Positions 22,442-35,125 of a stretch of 64,000 bases of DNA are shown here, piece by piece. Position 1 is the stretch's first letter. Every line of letters begins with the position of its first letter. A program made the translations under genes and the position numbers. Under the pieces are notes generated by a model that saw nothing but the letters and a program-made list of their open reading frames with translations, was not told the DNA's origin and searched no databases. The stretch is from Begonia masoniana (Eukaryota; Streptophyta; Magnoliopsida; Cucurbitales; Begoniaceae), in NCBI GenBank assembly GCA_022432975.1, contig CM039511.1, positions 23,338,557-23,402,556 on the forward strand, given 5' to 3'.

Positions 22442-23160
22442 AGAACCTAGGATATCCTCTTTCAAACCCTCACTAAATCCACTTAAAACACCTGAAAATC
22501 ACCACTAAACTTCACTTATATATATACAAACCAAAACCCATGCATTATTACCTTGAAATCACCTTGAGAAATTGAAGAAAATGAGAGGAGGAGAGCGGCT
22601 ATGGAGGATGAAGAAATGGCGTGGAAGATATGAAGGAAAAAGAGAAATTTTACCATTTAAAACCTAACATTTTCTTCTTTTAAAATCTCCCACCAAATTC
22701 TTTAAAATTGTAAATTAACCCACCACTTTTTCTCTTCCAAATCCTACGCCAACCATCATCAAAATCACCACCTTTTCTTCCTTCAAATAAATTTCTAACA
22801 ATTTCCTATTAGTTGGTTTATTCCACTTTGACTTTTCAAACACATTTGGTTTGAATTTTCAACCCTACTTTTCCCTTCATCTTTCTTTCAACGTGAACAC
22901 CCTTTTATTCCCTCATTTTCCATTCAATTTAACCAATTTTATTTCACCTAATTAACTAACATCCTATTGGTTCAACCCTTTGAATTTTCAACCTAACCCT
23001 TTTTGACTTTCCAACCCTTTGTTTTAACACTTCAACCTCTTTCACTCTTCCATGCATAACCTTATCTTTAATGACTTCAAACTCTCATGCTTGACCTAAA
23101 CTAGGGCTACGCACGAAATAGAAATTTTTCGGGTGTTACAATCCACCCTCCTTACAAAAA
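22442..23160 (-). repeat. LTR start (E7) with polypurine tract
   Basis: On the minus strand AAGGAGGGTGGAT (23141-23153) is followed by TGTAACACCCGAAAAA at 23140, giving the first 700 bases of a 3' LTR. It continues through A/T-rich promoter-like DNA and ends where E6 homology begins. A purine-rich, GAGAGGAGGAGAGCGG segment (22585) lies in plus-strand text. It may be the missing front half of the E5 LTR or of a separate element. Confidence 0.65.
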
Positions 23161-24590
23161 TTTTATCCTCAAAATTTGTGGGATAGTTAATCTAACATTA
23201 TCCTCATAACTTTTTGGGTTGCACTACTAACAAAATGATGCGAACATGTTGGGTTGAATGTAAGGCGATATGCATTAACATAACTAATCTAGGTGTTTGT
23301 AAGAATGGTACGCCTAGGATTGTTACCTTTAAGGATAAGATTAGAATAGATAAAAATTTGACCCTAGTTAGCAAATCCTTGGGAGATACCCTAGACTGTT
23401 GAGGTAACATTTGTAGGTTACGGGGATAATAGGGGATAACAAAAAGTAGTATATTCTCGATGCACGTAGACTTGAGAGTGTCTATGTGAAGACTGTATTC
23501 AAAAGTTTAGCTTAAGCAAATGGTTGAAAGGGTATGGGAAGTAGTTATTGCTGTAGTACTTTTTCGTGGATGTGATTCATCGGTGCAAAGTCGTGAAGGT
23601 GAAATCTAAGTGATCATGTAGGAGTGTTTGTGGTGATCAATATGGGGAATGGAATTTACTTAGAATTGGAAAGCCATTAGACTTTGAGGTATTAGTGGGT
23701 CAAGGTTAGATGCAAGGTGATATTCAGGTTAGAAACATGGTTGATCCTTTGGGATGTGAGTATCGTCTTAAGCGATTATTCAATCAAGGACAATTGTAGA
23801 TACACGAAAAGAGTACGATCGCTATCGACATGATTGCGAGTAATGTTAGCAAACATAATTAAATCATCGAGAGTAGGTACCCATCGTAGGAATGTAACAG
23901 GTAAGAGGAGAGAAGTAAGGATGTTCAGCTTTGTAGAGAGAAATTTAAGAGAATATTTAGAAACTGAATTGGAGGAGCGAAAGATAATAGATTAGTTAAT
24001 TAATGTTGGCGAGAATCCTGAGTGAAATTAGAGACTTGGGTAAGATATTAGAAGTAGTATAATGTAAAAAGAGAAACAAGAAATTGCACGAAAAGTGTGT
24101 GAGTGATTTAAGCATAATGTTAAGTTAGAAAGTTTAAAGGTTCGACTCGTATGTAACGAAGTCGAAACTGCTGATGTCGTAAATAGATTAGAAGAGTGTA
24201 TAAGCTTAAGAGTTGGCGAGCTTAAGAGTGAGATGTGAATGAGAACTCAAGTATTAGTAGAGGATGAATAAGAAAATAGAGGTTGGGAGATGTAAGCTAG
24301 AAGAACGATTAGATTATATTCTAGATTTTGGACGAACATAAGAAAGAGAGAAGTGATGAAATTGGTTAACTATGAGAGAGAGTTAGGATAAGAGAGTTAG
24401 CCATTAGAAATTGAGTATTTCATATGAAGTTGAAGAACTTAGAGGATATTGAGAATTAAAGTATAAAAGTTTGAAAGTATAGGTGAGGATTGAGTAAGTT
24501 AAAGGTAAAAAATGAGTGAGAGTAAATAGTTATGAAAGTTAGACTCTTATTCCACTATTTCCTCCATTCTTTCTAAAGTAGAAAACCACA
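23161..24590. other. Non-coding, purine-biased DNA
   Basis: The first bases (TTTTATCCTCAAAATTTG) are the usual end of a gypsy internal region on the minus strand. After that I recognise no gag or pol motif on either strand. The plus strand is strongly G/A-rich up to the E8 LTR. It may be a degenerate or non-autonomous internal region like that of E13. Confidence 0.4.
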
Positions 24591-24924
24591 GAGAAAGGTG
24601 GAAAACGGCTCCCAAAAGCTATTGTTCTTTCTTAGGGAAGAGCATTCACCAAGAGCTTACAAAATATTGCTCATCAATCAGCCTCAGGTTTATCATTATA
24701 ACTTCACTTCCGCTTCATTATTTCATCTATCATTTCAGTTGTTCCTTCACATTTCCATTAATACTCACGTCAAATTTCATCTCATTTGGTTTCCATTTGC
24801 ATGTTCATTTTGCTGCTAGTTTTCTTTCATTATCGGGTGAATCGAGTGTTGAGTTTTGTTTCTGTTTTGTGGGTTTTAACACAGTCTATTTCAGGTCGAT
24901 TCCGTATCAGTTGGTATCAGAGCA
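24591..24924 (+). other. E8 LTR end and primer-binding site
   Basis: A perfect TGGTATCAGAGC stands at 24913-24924, two bases after CCGTATCA, the probable 3' end of a plus-strand LTR. The LTR start is not identified. Pyrimidine-rich leader sequence precedes from about 24590. Bases 24925-25490 are an A/T-rich leader without a gene. Confidence 0.6.
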
Positions 24925-25490
24925 AGGTTGCTTTTTCTGTGTGTCATTAAACGAGCTTGAACATTTCTTCCATCGAGTTTGAACATTCTGTATTGTGCTG
25001 CTACTTCATATTATTGATAAATGATTGACAGCATAAACTTGTACTTTTACGTAGTCTCTTTTAAGTCTAGAATATCATCATCTAATAACCTATTTAACAT
25101 TTGCTGAAATTGGATCGAGAGTCGGTCGTTATATCGTTGTCTTTTTCTTTTTGTTTTTGTTTCAGTTTTCTTTTAGTTATTGTGTTGCTGTTTTCATTTG
25201 TTTCTGTTATTTATCACTTCTACAGCAAGCATCTTAACCTTACCTGAACTTTAAGGATTAAAAAAACAGCATCATTTAGTTTGTTTTACTTTTTATTGCT
25301 GAACTTGCTATCTTTAATCTGGTTTCCTATCTTTCTATATCATCAACCATTGCTGTGATATTTTGGTGATTATCTTTTAGTTCCATTAAAGTTAACCTAT
25401 CGTTTGTGGATAAAATGTATGCAAAAAAATGCTGTTAGGTCCTAGCTACACTGAGAACATGATGCTTCCCTATCCATAGAACAGAGAAAT

Positions 25491-26570
25491 ATGGCATCTA
25501 ATTTGGAAAAACAAATAGAGGATTGTAACCACAATCTAGATAGGTGGCACCAAGAGTTATTAGAGAACATGACTTCACAAGAAAGAATCCTTCATTCCAC
25601 TCACCCTAGAAGAGCACAAGAAACCACTTGGAGGAATTTTTACTTAACCAACTTTGAAGATGTACCGAGAGAATTAGTTATGTTGTTCCATATACTCGGC
25701 GTGATATTGGTAGGGAAAAGGACTGTAGCGAACCTTATATTCCCCGTTTTAGAGGATCTATGGATGATGATGAATATCTCCTTTAGATTGAGAGGGTGGA
25801 AGAATATTTTACATATGAGGATTATTTGGAAAAAGAAAAAGTTAGAGTAGCCTTTAAGAACTTCACCGGTTATACTAAAGAGTGGTGGGATGATCTTTTG
25901 TATCAACAGAAGAGACATGGTCAGGATGAAGTCATTACTTGGATGATAAGTAGGCAATGACAATGCCATTACCCTAGGGTTATATCAACCTTTCTAAAAC
26001 AATTGAACTTCCTCATTTGCAAGTGCATAATACTCAAACATATTTAAGGTCACCAAACCCACGTTAACCGCCATCTTTTCAAGCACCAACTCAAGTAGAG
26101 TTTGTGGAAGAGTCCATTAGCTTAGAAGACGAAGAGGATGAATTGATAGAAGAGGAAATCATCTATCCCGAGGAGGGTTCCTTACTTGAATTGGATGAAG
26201 CAAGGGAATAGCAAGATCCCATGGACTATGACTCTTGTGAACAAAAGGTTGATGAGTAAGAGAAAGCTTTACAAACCCCTAACCCAATCGGATTCATGGA
26301 GGATTTTTGAATTAAGAAACTGTTTGAGGAATCGCTCTTTGAGGTTGAAATTGAGCAAAGGGTAGAGACTATTATTGAACCCATTGAACCCCAAGAGATA
26401 GAATACAAAACTGAAGACTTCCAAAATTTGAGAACTAAGGGGGTTGTCAATTTGCATGAGCATTTAATATTAAAAAGCAAACCCCTTATGAAATGTATGC
26501 ATATATACCCATTCTCCACATCCAACAAGAGTCCTACCAAGTGGATAGAAGTTACCCCTTTTTGATCCAA
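25491..26570 (+). pseudogene. E8 gag remnant, gypsy of a different lineage
   Basis: The first frame (25491-25850) begins MASNLEKQIEDCNHNL. In another frame, 25757-25957 reads MDDDEYLL-stop-IERVEEYFTYEDYLEKEKVRVAF, then YTKEWWDDLLYQQKRHG, the core of a retrotransposon gag domain (D.YL.W...E, ...W.W). This resembles the CRM/Reina-type gags rather than the FEGQSS type of the other elements. It is followed by an acidic stretch (26090-26480) with stops. No knuckle, protease or RT follows. Confidence 0.65.
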
Positions 26571-28186
26571 GCCAAAAGTAGTGTTTATACTTTAAGAAGA
26601 AATGTTTTCCCCATTATTTCCTCTTTAATATTAAATGGGTCATGCAAATTGACACCCTTTGTTACCTTATTTATGCATGATATTATCCTATTAAATCTAT
26701 AAAGTTAGTTTTACTATTGAGTGGTTTGAAACTAGTTCTTAGAATTAAACTTGTATGTTTCAAAACCGCTTATTTTGAAAGAAAGAAAATTGAAAGAAAT
26801 GTTATGAATGACTTTTTACTTGAGTTTATTGTTGACTTGTTTGGTTTAGCATGGCATGAGGCAATCTTAGATGTTGCTCATTGGTTTAGGGATGATGAGT
26901 TCAAGGTTGAAAATAATATTTTTTTTTTGATGATATGAACCACTTGCCTATCTATGTTTTATCGTTGCCTAATTATTTCGTGATTTTTTGCTTTAACGAC
27001 TATAGCATGATAACCTAATTGAAAGTTTTTGAATTTGAAATTCATTATACTGTGGTTGAGTTCATTATTACTTTGAAATCTATGCATGAACCTACCACTT
27101 ATAAAATGAAAAATAAATTATTTTGGGATAAGGAGAAGGGTAGATTGATGTTGATTAAGCAAAGTTCCTTTGATCCTTTTTCTTACCAAGCTGAAATTGA
27201 TTTTTATTTTTTCAGAAAGAATTTATTATGTTTTTATGCTATGTCTTCATGGATTGCGATAGGAAAGAAACCTTGTAGAGCCTTATTGTTCCTTGAATCT
27301 TTGATGAAGAGCGTCATCTATAGGATAACAAAGGAGTTGATTAGTATCTCGGCAACAAGGTATGTACTGACTAATTCTTTGATTGAATGGTTATTTAGGA
27401 TTGGATGGATAGTAGATTGCTTTGATAGTATCGTTGATTGGTTTCTTTGGTTTAATAATTGTGACCTTCGAGAACTCTTCATGTGTAGTAGCTCATCTTT
27501 TACTCTATGTCTTTGAATATTTATTTTTAGAATTAAAATATCATGTGTTGGATGATTTAGGTTCTGCAAATAGAAAGCTAACAGAGTGTTCGACACTCAT
27601 TTGGTGAAGTCGAAGAGCACCCCAAAAACAACAGCATTATCTTCACAAAATAGGAACAAAAAACGTGTGAATTATGCGCGAAAATGGAAGCGTAAAAATA
27701 AACAAACTAGTGGACATGGAGGATGTTAAGACAACTATAAAAATGAAGAAAAAATGAAAAAGAAATGCATAGAAACCAATGGCTGGTCCAAAAGCAACCT
27801 AGAGCACTTTCAGATAATGACACGCCAAAGCCTGAAAAAGGCACGTTTCCACCCACAAAACCAGTTAGAACTCTCGGTGCTCAGCTAAGCCGATGTAACC
27901 TTAAAATAGGCCAAACGTTCTATAGGCAAACAAAATCCAAATCACTTGAAAATTTACGTGCAGCTTCTCTTATATGTAAAATAAAATACTTAAATTTTTA
28001 GATCAAAATAAGTTATGGAGGTGAAGTTATACAAGGAAACCAAAGGTTGGCCAATGAGTAATATTTTGAGGCTCTCGGCTTGCTTTTTCTTTCCAAGGAA
28101 AGAAAAGGCAACCTTTGGGAACTGGTATGGCCACCTTCTTCTAGTTTCCAACTCTTGAAAGAGTAGAGAAAATGATGGAAAATAAG
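26571..28186. other. AT-rich DNA downstream of E8 gag, no recognised gene
   Basis: The longest frame (plus 27019-27516, 165 codons) reads KVFEFEIHYTVVEFIITLK and resembles nothing I know. Base composition equals its surroundings, and it has no start context or partner, so I do not call it a gene. The rest (27517-28186) holds short frames only. Confidence 0.4.
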
Positions 28187-29717
28187 TGTAACACCCGAGA
28201 AATTATCGTACGCTTTAATTCTTAGTATTTAATAATTTAGGCTATTTTAAATGTATTTAATAATGAATAATAGAGATGAAAATATTTTGCAAATTAATTT
28301 ATCTATAGAAATTTAAAAAGTGGATAGTTAAGGCTTTGGGGTGTGGTGTTGGAAGAAATTGGGGGAAGAAGAATGAAGTGCAAGTGTGGAATGTGAGGTA
28401 TTGGCGTGAAAAGGGAAGAGGGGAATGATGAGAGAGATAGAAAATTATGCAGGTTTGAATTGTCAAAATTTTATAGAATTGAAAAGTCAATAAAAAGGAG
28501 AATAGGGTATAGTGTTTTGGCGTAGAACAATTTGACAGAGAAAGGAACTAGATGTTTAAAAGTCAACAAGCACGTAGTTTGAATAGTCAATACAAGGGAA
28601 AAATATATATTTAATTTAAATCCTTCACTGTGAAGGAAGTGAGAAGCATGTGTTGGTGTGCTGAGAAGGGTAAATTGGGAAAGTAAGGGCAACTCATTTA
28701 AGCCACTCCCGCGTTGACACCTACACAATTTGGTAGGTTGTTTAAAGTTATCTTTTATAATGACTTAGAGGACATATTCTTCATTAGAAGAAGAAATCAG
28801 AACGACAACATCCTTTTCTTCTCCTCCTTAAGCGAAAACTTCAACGCTTGAAGGAGCTCTTTTCTTCCAAGAAAAAAAAAACTAGAGGTAAGTTAAAGTT
28901 TAGTTATATTATGCATAAGGAGGTTAAATAGGGAGAAAGTAGTGGAGTATTTATTGGTTTTGTTAAGATTTGTTGAACCCTAATTTTTATGCACGAAAAT
29001 GTTGGATAGGTTGCTGTATTTTCTATTAATGGATGGTAGATTATGTTATAAGATCATTTCAAGGGTTTATATGGAAGAAAATTGGATGTTGGTTGAATGT
29101 TGATGAATATTGGGAATTTGGTTTTTTTTTTTTTTTATTGTTATAAAGATAGGGCAGTTCTGGTTTTGTACCATTTTGGTTGAGCTGATGATATTGGGTT
29201 GTTAAATAAATCTGACCATTAAAAAGTGGACACCTTAAGGTTTGCATAACATCTTGAATCATTAAATTTGGACATATATTCAATTTATTGTGAATTTTTG
29301 AAGTTGGATAAAAAAATTACAATTTAAAAACCGGGAGTTTCGATTTTCTTGAGAACTTACTAGCTCTTGATCCTAATTTGTTAAATGGCTTGTATCATTG
29401 GATAGGGGATTCATAGAGGAGTCTATAGCGACTTGAACCACTCGATTTCATTGAGAATTGATTAAGTTATAGATTTGTGAAGTTATTGTGCAAAATTTCT
29501 GCGGCCAGTTTTTTCGTTTTCTGTCATGATTCTGTTTTGTTTTGGGATAAACGGGTGATTCCATGTTAAAATAGACATAATGAGGTTACCAAAACAGGTT
29601 GATTAATTGAAAACAAATAAAAATTAAGAGAGTTACAACCGTTTGAAGTTTACCCATTTTTATAGTGTAAATCCGAAAATTCTGGTATGCGTTTTAAGTG
29701 TTTGATTTTAATGTCTT
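28187..29717 (+). repeat. LTR E9, truncated
   Basis: It starts TGTAACACCCGAGAAATT. A TATA-like CTTTTATAATGA lies near 28752, followed by a pyrimidine-rich leader with CTAGAGGTAAGTTAAAG (28883), a second donor-like site. At about 29717 the text changes to E10 3' LTR sequence in opposite orientation, so both LTRs are cut at this junction. No primer site follows. Confidence 0.65.
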
Positions 29718-30360
29718 ACCATCAAACCTTAACCTATAACTCAACCAATCTTCATTAATTTATCCCAACTACCAAAATAACAATAAATGCGTCATTATTA
29801 ACCATAAATACGATAAATCTATCTATTTACAACAACACTCGAAAATCTCAAGCCTAACTCCATAAACCCTAACGAAATACAACCCTAAAACAACAAACTT
29901 AACGTGCCTAGAACTTGGAGCTTACCTAGAACAACGATTGGGGAAAGAAAAATGGAAGAATCGCAGGAAGAGAATAACAAACTGCCGTCGTGCATGAAGG
30001 AACGGCGAAGGGGAGAAATCGCACAGGAGGAGGGGAGGAAGAAAATAGGGGTTCTGGAGAAAATGAAAGAAAAAGGGGAAGAATTCCTTTTTATTAAAAT
30101 TTGAGTTTGCTAATTACCTTCTTGCCTTTTTTTATTAATTCTTGCTTAAACTCGTTTATTAACCTATCGATTTAGTTTCTCCAAAATTTCCTTATTCCTC
30201 CAAAAATTCCAACTTATTCCTAGGGTTCAAACAAAACTTCTCGTTTACTAATTGGACTTAATTTACTGTTTCTAAGAATTAAAACGCTATAAGGCTTAAA
30301 ATATCAGAACCAGAAAATCTAAAGGCTTAAGACTCATAACTGAAATTTCCGGGCATTACA
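29718..30360 (-). repeat. 3' LTR of E10, truncated
   Basis: The right end CGGGCATTACA is followed on the plus strand by TCCTATCCTCCTTATT, the complement of the polypurine tract. Bases 29718-30360 match 39395-40040 of the 5' LTR with few changes (for example ACCTATAACTCAACCAATC against ACCTATAACTTAACCAACC). An insertion/deletion difference of about 6 bp lies near 30066-30080. Homology stops at 29717. Confidence 0.85.
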
Positions 30361-30375
30361 TCCTATCCTCCTTAT

Positions 30376-31671
30376 TTAGAATTTTGTCCTCAAAATTTCG
30401 TACCTAAACAACTCTGGATATCTGTCCGTCATGTTCTGCAGGCGCTCCCACGTCGCTTCCTCTACATTTTGGTTTCTCCACAACGCCTTTACAAGTGGGA
30501 TCGTCTTCCGTCTTGTTACGCAGAACCCTAACTGAAGACTCCAGAATCTGTACCGGTCCTTCCTCATAAGTCAAGATCCGTTGTATATCAAGGTTAACTG
30601 GTTCTACCACGTGCGTCAGATCCCGTACATATTTCCTCAACATCGACACGTGGAAAACATTATGCACACCCTCCATAGATAACGACAACTGAATCTTGTA
30701 CGCTGTAGCTCCAATCCTCTCTGTAATGGGGAATGGTCCAACAAATCGTGGATTCAACTTTCCTCTTTTTCCAAAGCAAACCACACCCTTGAATGGTGAA
30801 ACTTTCAAAAACACCTCATCACCAACAACAAACTCCAAATCTCGTCTCCTTCGATCCGCATAACTCTTTTGTCGACTCTGTACGGTTTCCATCCTTTGCC
30901 TGATTAGAGCAACTTTCTCATATAATTGTTGTAAAATTTCTGGTCCAATCAACTTAGCTTCTCCCACCTCATCCCAATAAAGTGGCGACCTACACTTTCT
31001 GCCATACAGTGCTTCATACGGGGCCATTCCAATCGTAGACTGATAACTGTTATTGTACGCAAATTCTACCAAAGGTAAATACCAGCTCCACGATGCTTGA
31101 AACTCTAGCACACATGCTCTCAACATATCCTCGAGTATCTGTATCGTTCTCTCAGATTGTCCGTCAGTTTGTGGGTGGAAAGCTGTGCTAAAAGTTAATT
31201 TAGTACCCATGGCGTCTTGTAAACTTTTCCAAAACCTTGAAGTAAACCAGGGATCCCGATCCAAAACAATCGACACAGGACCCCGTGCAATCTTATAATC
31301 TCCTGGACATACAACTCCGTAAATTGATTCATCGTGAAAGTCATCTTTACTGATAAGAAATGAGCCGTCTTCGTTAACCTATCAACAACGACCCATATGC
31401 TGTCCTGCGCTTTTATCGTCTTCGGTAATCCAACTATGAAGTCCATTGCAATATGACCCCATTTCCACTCGGGAATCGGTAGAGGTTGTAACATTCTACC
31501 TGGCCTTTGGTGTTCTGCTTTTACTTGCTGGCAAACTAGGCAAGACTGTACATAATTGGCCACATCACGCTTCATGTTTGGCCACCAATAAAGTACTTTT
31601 AGGTCTCGGTACATCTTGGTGTTACCCGGATGCACTGAGAACGACGAAGAATGTGCTTCTGCCATGATCAA
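30376..31671 (-). pseudogene. E10 integrase and chromodomain-like tail
   Basis: The first frame (31195-31671) has the zinc domain (EAHSSSFSVHPG, CLVCQQVK) and first Asp (AMDFIVGLP). A frameshift near 31270 leads to 290 codons with the second Asp (VLDRDPWF), Glu in [37 protein letters not shown] (KLNPRFVGPF) and [10 protein letters not shown]. Another shift near 30510 gives the tail PLVKALWRNQNVEEATWER. All catalytic residues are present, but the frame is broken at least twice. Confidence 0.9.
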
Positions 31672-31731
31672 CTTCCTCGACTCTACATCCTTCGGAAGAT
31701 ACCAACGGTCTCGAAACCTCAGAATGCCGTC

Positions 31732-33046
31732 CTATGAGTAACTGAATTCAGAAGATGAAATAGTCGACTTTGCTACAATAGCCTCCTTTTCTTCTGTGTC
31801 TAACTGTTGAGCCTCTTTAATTTTGTCTAAAAGAGTAGGCTGTATTGTCAAGTCTACCTCCAATTCAAACCTTTGAATCTCCTTTCTCAACAAAGCTGGC
31901 ATACAGAAAACAATAGATTCTTCGGTCTTAGGCATCCTACTCAATGCGTCTGCCACCGTATTCGCCTTTCCAGGATGATACTTGATCTCAAAGTCATAGT
32001 CTTTCACGAACTCCAACCATCTCCTTTGCCTCATGTTTAAATCTTTCTGCGTAAATAGATATTTTAAACTTTTATGGTCCCAATACACTACACACTTTTG
32101 TCCGTAGAGGTAGTGTCTCCATATCTTCAACGCAAATACCACCGCTGCCAATTCTAAGTCATGTGTCTGGTAATTTTGTTCATAACTCTTCAATTGTCTA
32201 GAGGCATAGGCAATGACCTTCCCGTCCTACATCAATACGCATCATAGTCCTACTTTGGACGTGTCACAATATATACTAAATACTCCATCCTCCACGGGTA
32301 GAATCAATAAAGGCGTTGTGGTCAATTGCTTCAAGGTTTGAAAAACTTTCTTTACAGGTCTTAGACCAGTCATACTTCACTTCCTTCGTTGTTAAGTCCG
32401 TCAAGGGCCTGACTATTTTTGAAAAACCTTCGATAAACTTCCGATAATATCCAGCCAGTCCTACGAAACTTCATACTTCACTTGCATTCTTTGGCTGAGG
32501 CCACTCCCTAACGGCTTGAATCTTAGCCGGATCCACTGAAACACCTTCTTTCGAAATTACGTGGCCTAAGAAATTCTTCTGATTCAGCTAGAACTTGCAC
32601 TTGGAAAGCTTAGCATATAATTGGTGTCGCTTCAGGGTAATCAAAACGGCCTTTAAGTGCTCTGCATGATCTTCATCATTTCGAGAATATATTAGGATAT
32701 CATCTATAAGCACTATAACAAACTTATCCAAGAACTCCCAAAACACCATGTTCATGAGATTCATAAACGCTGCTGGGGCATTCGTAAAACCAAAAGACAT
32801 AACCATAAACTCGTAGTGTCCATAACGTGTTCTGAAGGTAGTCTTTTGTATATCCTCGGCTCTAACTTTCAGCTGATAGTACCCCGAACGTAGATCAATC
32901 TTAGAAAATACTGTGGCTCCTTGTAACTGGTCAAATAGATCATCAATTCTAGGCAATGGATACATATTCTTTATAGTCAGCTTATTCAATTCTTGATAAT
33001 CCACGCACATCCTTAAGGAGCCATCTTTCTTCTTCATGAACAACAC
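31732..33046 (-). pseudogene. E10 reverse transcriptase and RNase H
   Basis: The RT segment (32588-33046) has [54 protein letters not shown] and the catalytic box LIDDILIYS. Between 32590 and 32194 the frame is broken by stops (connection domain). RNase H resumes at 32193 with [19 protein letters not shown], a changed YWDHKS (usually FSDHKS, so the Asp is kept) and VADALSRM. Confidence 0.88.
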
Positions 33047-33102
33047 CAGAGCGACCTAAGGAGAAACGCTCAGGCGTATAAAACCCTTGTCCGTTAGTTC
33101 TT

Positions 33103-34690
33103 TCAACTGGGTCTGTAATTCCTCAACTCTACCAGTGCCATCCTATAAGGATTCTTAGACACACGTGTCGAACCTGGAATAATATCAATGGTAAAGTTCA
33201 TTTCTCGGTCAGGAGGCAAACCTGGTAATTTGTCGAGAAAAACTTCTGGAAACTCCACAGCTACAGGAATAACACATAGCTCCCTCTCATTCGATATCCG
33301 CGTGTCAAGAACACTCGTTATGAATCTCGAACATCCCGGCTTAATCTGATGCTGAGCATACAATGCTGACACTACAGGCATCTGACTCGAATGGAGGGTC
33401 GCTTGGAACGAGAAGCCCTTACTGCTCGGTGGTCTAAAATCCACGGCACCTGACCTACAATTGATTGTGGCATGGGGCCTGTACAACCAATCCATACCCA
33501 AAATTACGTCGTACTCCTTCATGCTTATGATGACCAAATTTGCATATAGTTTCTGACCATTAATAGCTATAACCTCCCCTTGTATTACTTGTTCAGAATG
33601 TAAGTACTCCCCAGAGGGCAACATGACACTATAACTACGATCAGCTGGGACAAAGTCTAGATTCCACTTAATTACATACTGTTGTGCTATGAAAGATTGG
33701 GTTGCCCCCGTGTCAATTAGAACATGAGTCGCATTTCCATAAACCAAAATAGTACCTAAAACTACTGAAGGCTGAGCAGCTTCTTCATCTTCAATAAGAG
33801 AAAAGATCCGGGAGGGACCACCCGATGGCCTCTTGTTTGGTTGAAGGCAATCAGTAGCTTTGTGCCCCACCTTGTCACATCAAAAACAACGACTGAAATG
33901 CAACTTACACTCCCTGAAGTGGTTCTGCTGGTAAGTAAGGCATAAAGGAGCCTGTGATGTCCCTTGCGGATGTTTACCCCTATCCTGGACTCTAGGCGCC
34001 TCATTAGCCCGTTTGACACCACACTGTGGTTGTGGCTGCCAACCCCAGTTTTGTTATGGTTGCACTTCTATATTAAACCTCCTCGACGCTTCTCTCTGCC
34101 TTTGAAGTCTCATTTCGATATCATCAAGTTCGAGGGCCTTAGCTACTATCTTGTGATAAGGCACGTCTTCGATGCTCGCTGTCTTTACCCCTTTCTCAAT
34201 CTCCAACTTCAAGCCTTGTACAAATTGGTAAATTTTGTCCTCATCTTCATAAATCATAAGTCCTGCATACTGGGATAATGACTCAAACCTTCGTACATAC
34301 TCAGCCAAAGTCCCCGTTTGGCGTAGGTTGGCAAACTATGCCTTCTTATTGGCCCGAAGAGTGCGATTGAAATACTTGTTATAAAATACGGCCTTGAACC
34401 TTTCCCACGTCATAATTCCCACATCTGTAGTAACTTTAATTGAATCCCACTAGAAAATAGCATCTTTCTCCAGGTTAAACACTGCACAAGTCACCTTATC
34501 GGCTTCCTCCACTTTTGCATATGCGAACATACTTTCTATCTTGCAAATCCATTCTTCAGCACTTGTGGGATCTGAAGATTGTCCTTCGAAAGTCGGAGGC
34601 CTGAGTCGCCTAAATCGCTCCCCACTTTAGTCCTGTGAGGTATTTCCTTGGCTGTTTCCATTCCCTTCTCGGTTTAATAAGATTCTAAAC
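33103..34690 (-). pseudogene. E10 gag and protease
   Basis: Text from 34690 leftwards starts inside gag, then ERFRRLRPPTFEGQSSDPTSAEEW, TWERFKAVFYNKYFNRTLR, and an open 84-codon piece with EYVRRFESLSQYAG. A Cys-to-other change breaks the knuckle (HFSRCF*CDKVGHKATDC with TGA where a Cys codon stood). The protease frame (33103-33870) has HVLIDTGATQSFIA and VILGMDWLYRPHATINCRSG and runs into the RT start. Confidence 0.85.
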
Positions 34691-34884
34691 CAGTCAGGGC
34701 CGCCACGGACTAGCCGTGACATAAACTTAAACATAAAACCTCGTAAGTTCGTGTAACATATTATTTTTTTTAGTTTCAAACTTTTGAAATCATTTAAAAT
34801 CATTCAATAAAACAATGTATTAAGTTAATGTAAAACATATTGCAAAAACCTAGGGCAAAACTATCAAAATACCAACGAATAGAG

Positions 34885-35125
34885 GGGGCGATTGATCGGC
34901 TGCTCGACAGCCGATCGATCGGCCCGCAAGAAAAACAAGGGGCGATCGATCGGCTGCTTGGCACCCGATCGATCGTCCCTTGATTAGCAATCGATCGCCC
35001 CTAATGGCGATCGATCGGCAACTTCTCTGGAAAACAAGAGAATTGCCATGACTCTAGCTGATCGATCGCCCCCTTTTTGGCGATCGATCGGCAACCGCTC
35101 TGGAATCTGAATTCTAGAGCGTTGC
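34885..35125. repeat. GATCGATC palindrome module (E10 LTR)
   Basis: At least eight GCGATCGATC / CGATCGATCGGC-type palindromes lie in about 200 bases, some as facing pairs (CGGCTGCTCGACAGCCG; AATCGATCGCCCC next to GGCGATCGATCGG). They are followed by GCTCTGGAATCTGAATTCTAGAGC, a hairpin like CTCTGGAA...TTCCAGAG in E15. Confidence 0.8.

Noticed and set aside
27019..27516. 165-codon plus frame as a host gene
   Set aside because: No recognisable domain, AT-rich like its surroundings, no exon partners. Kept only as part of an unassigned stretch.
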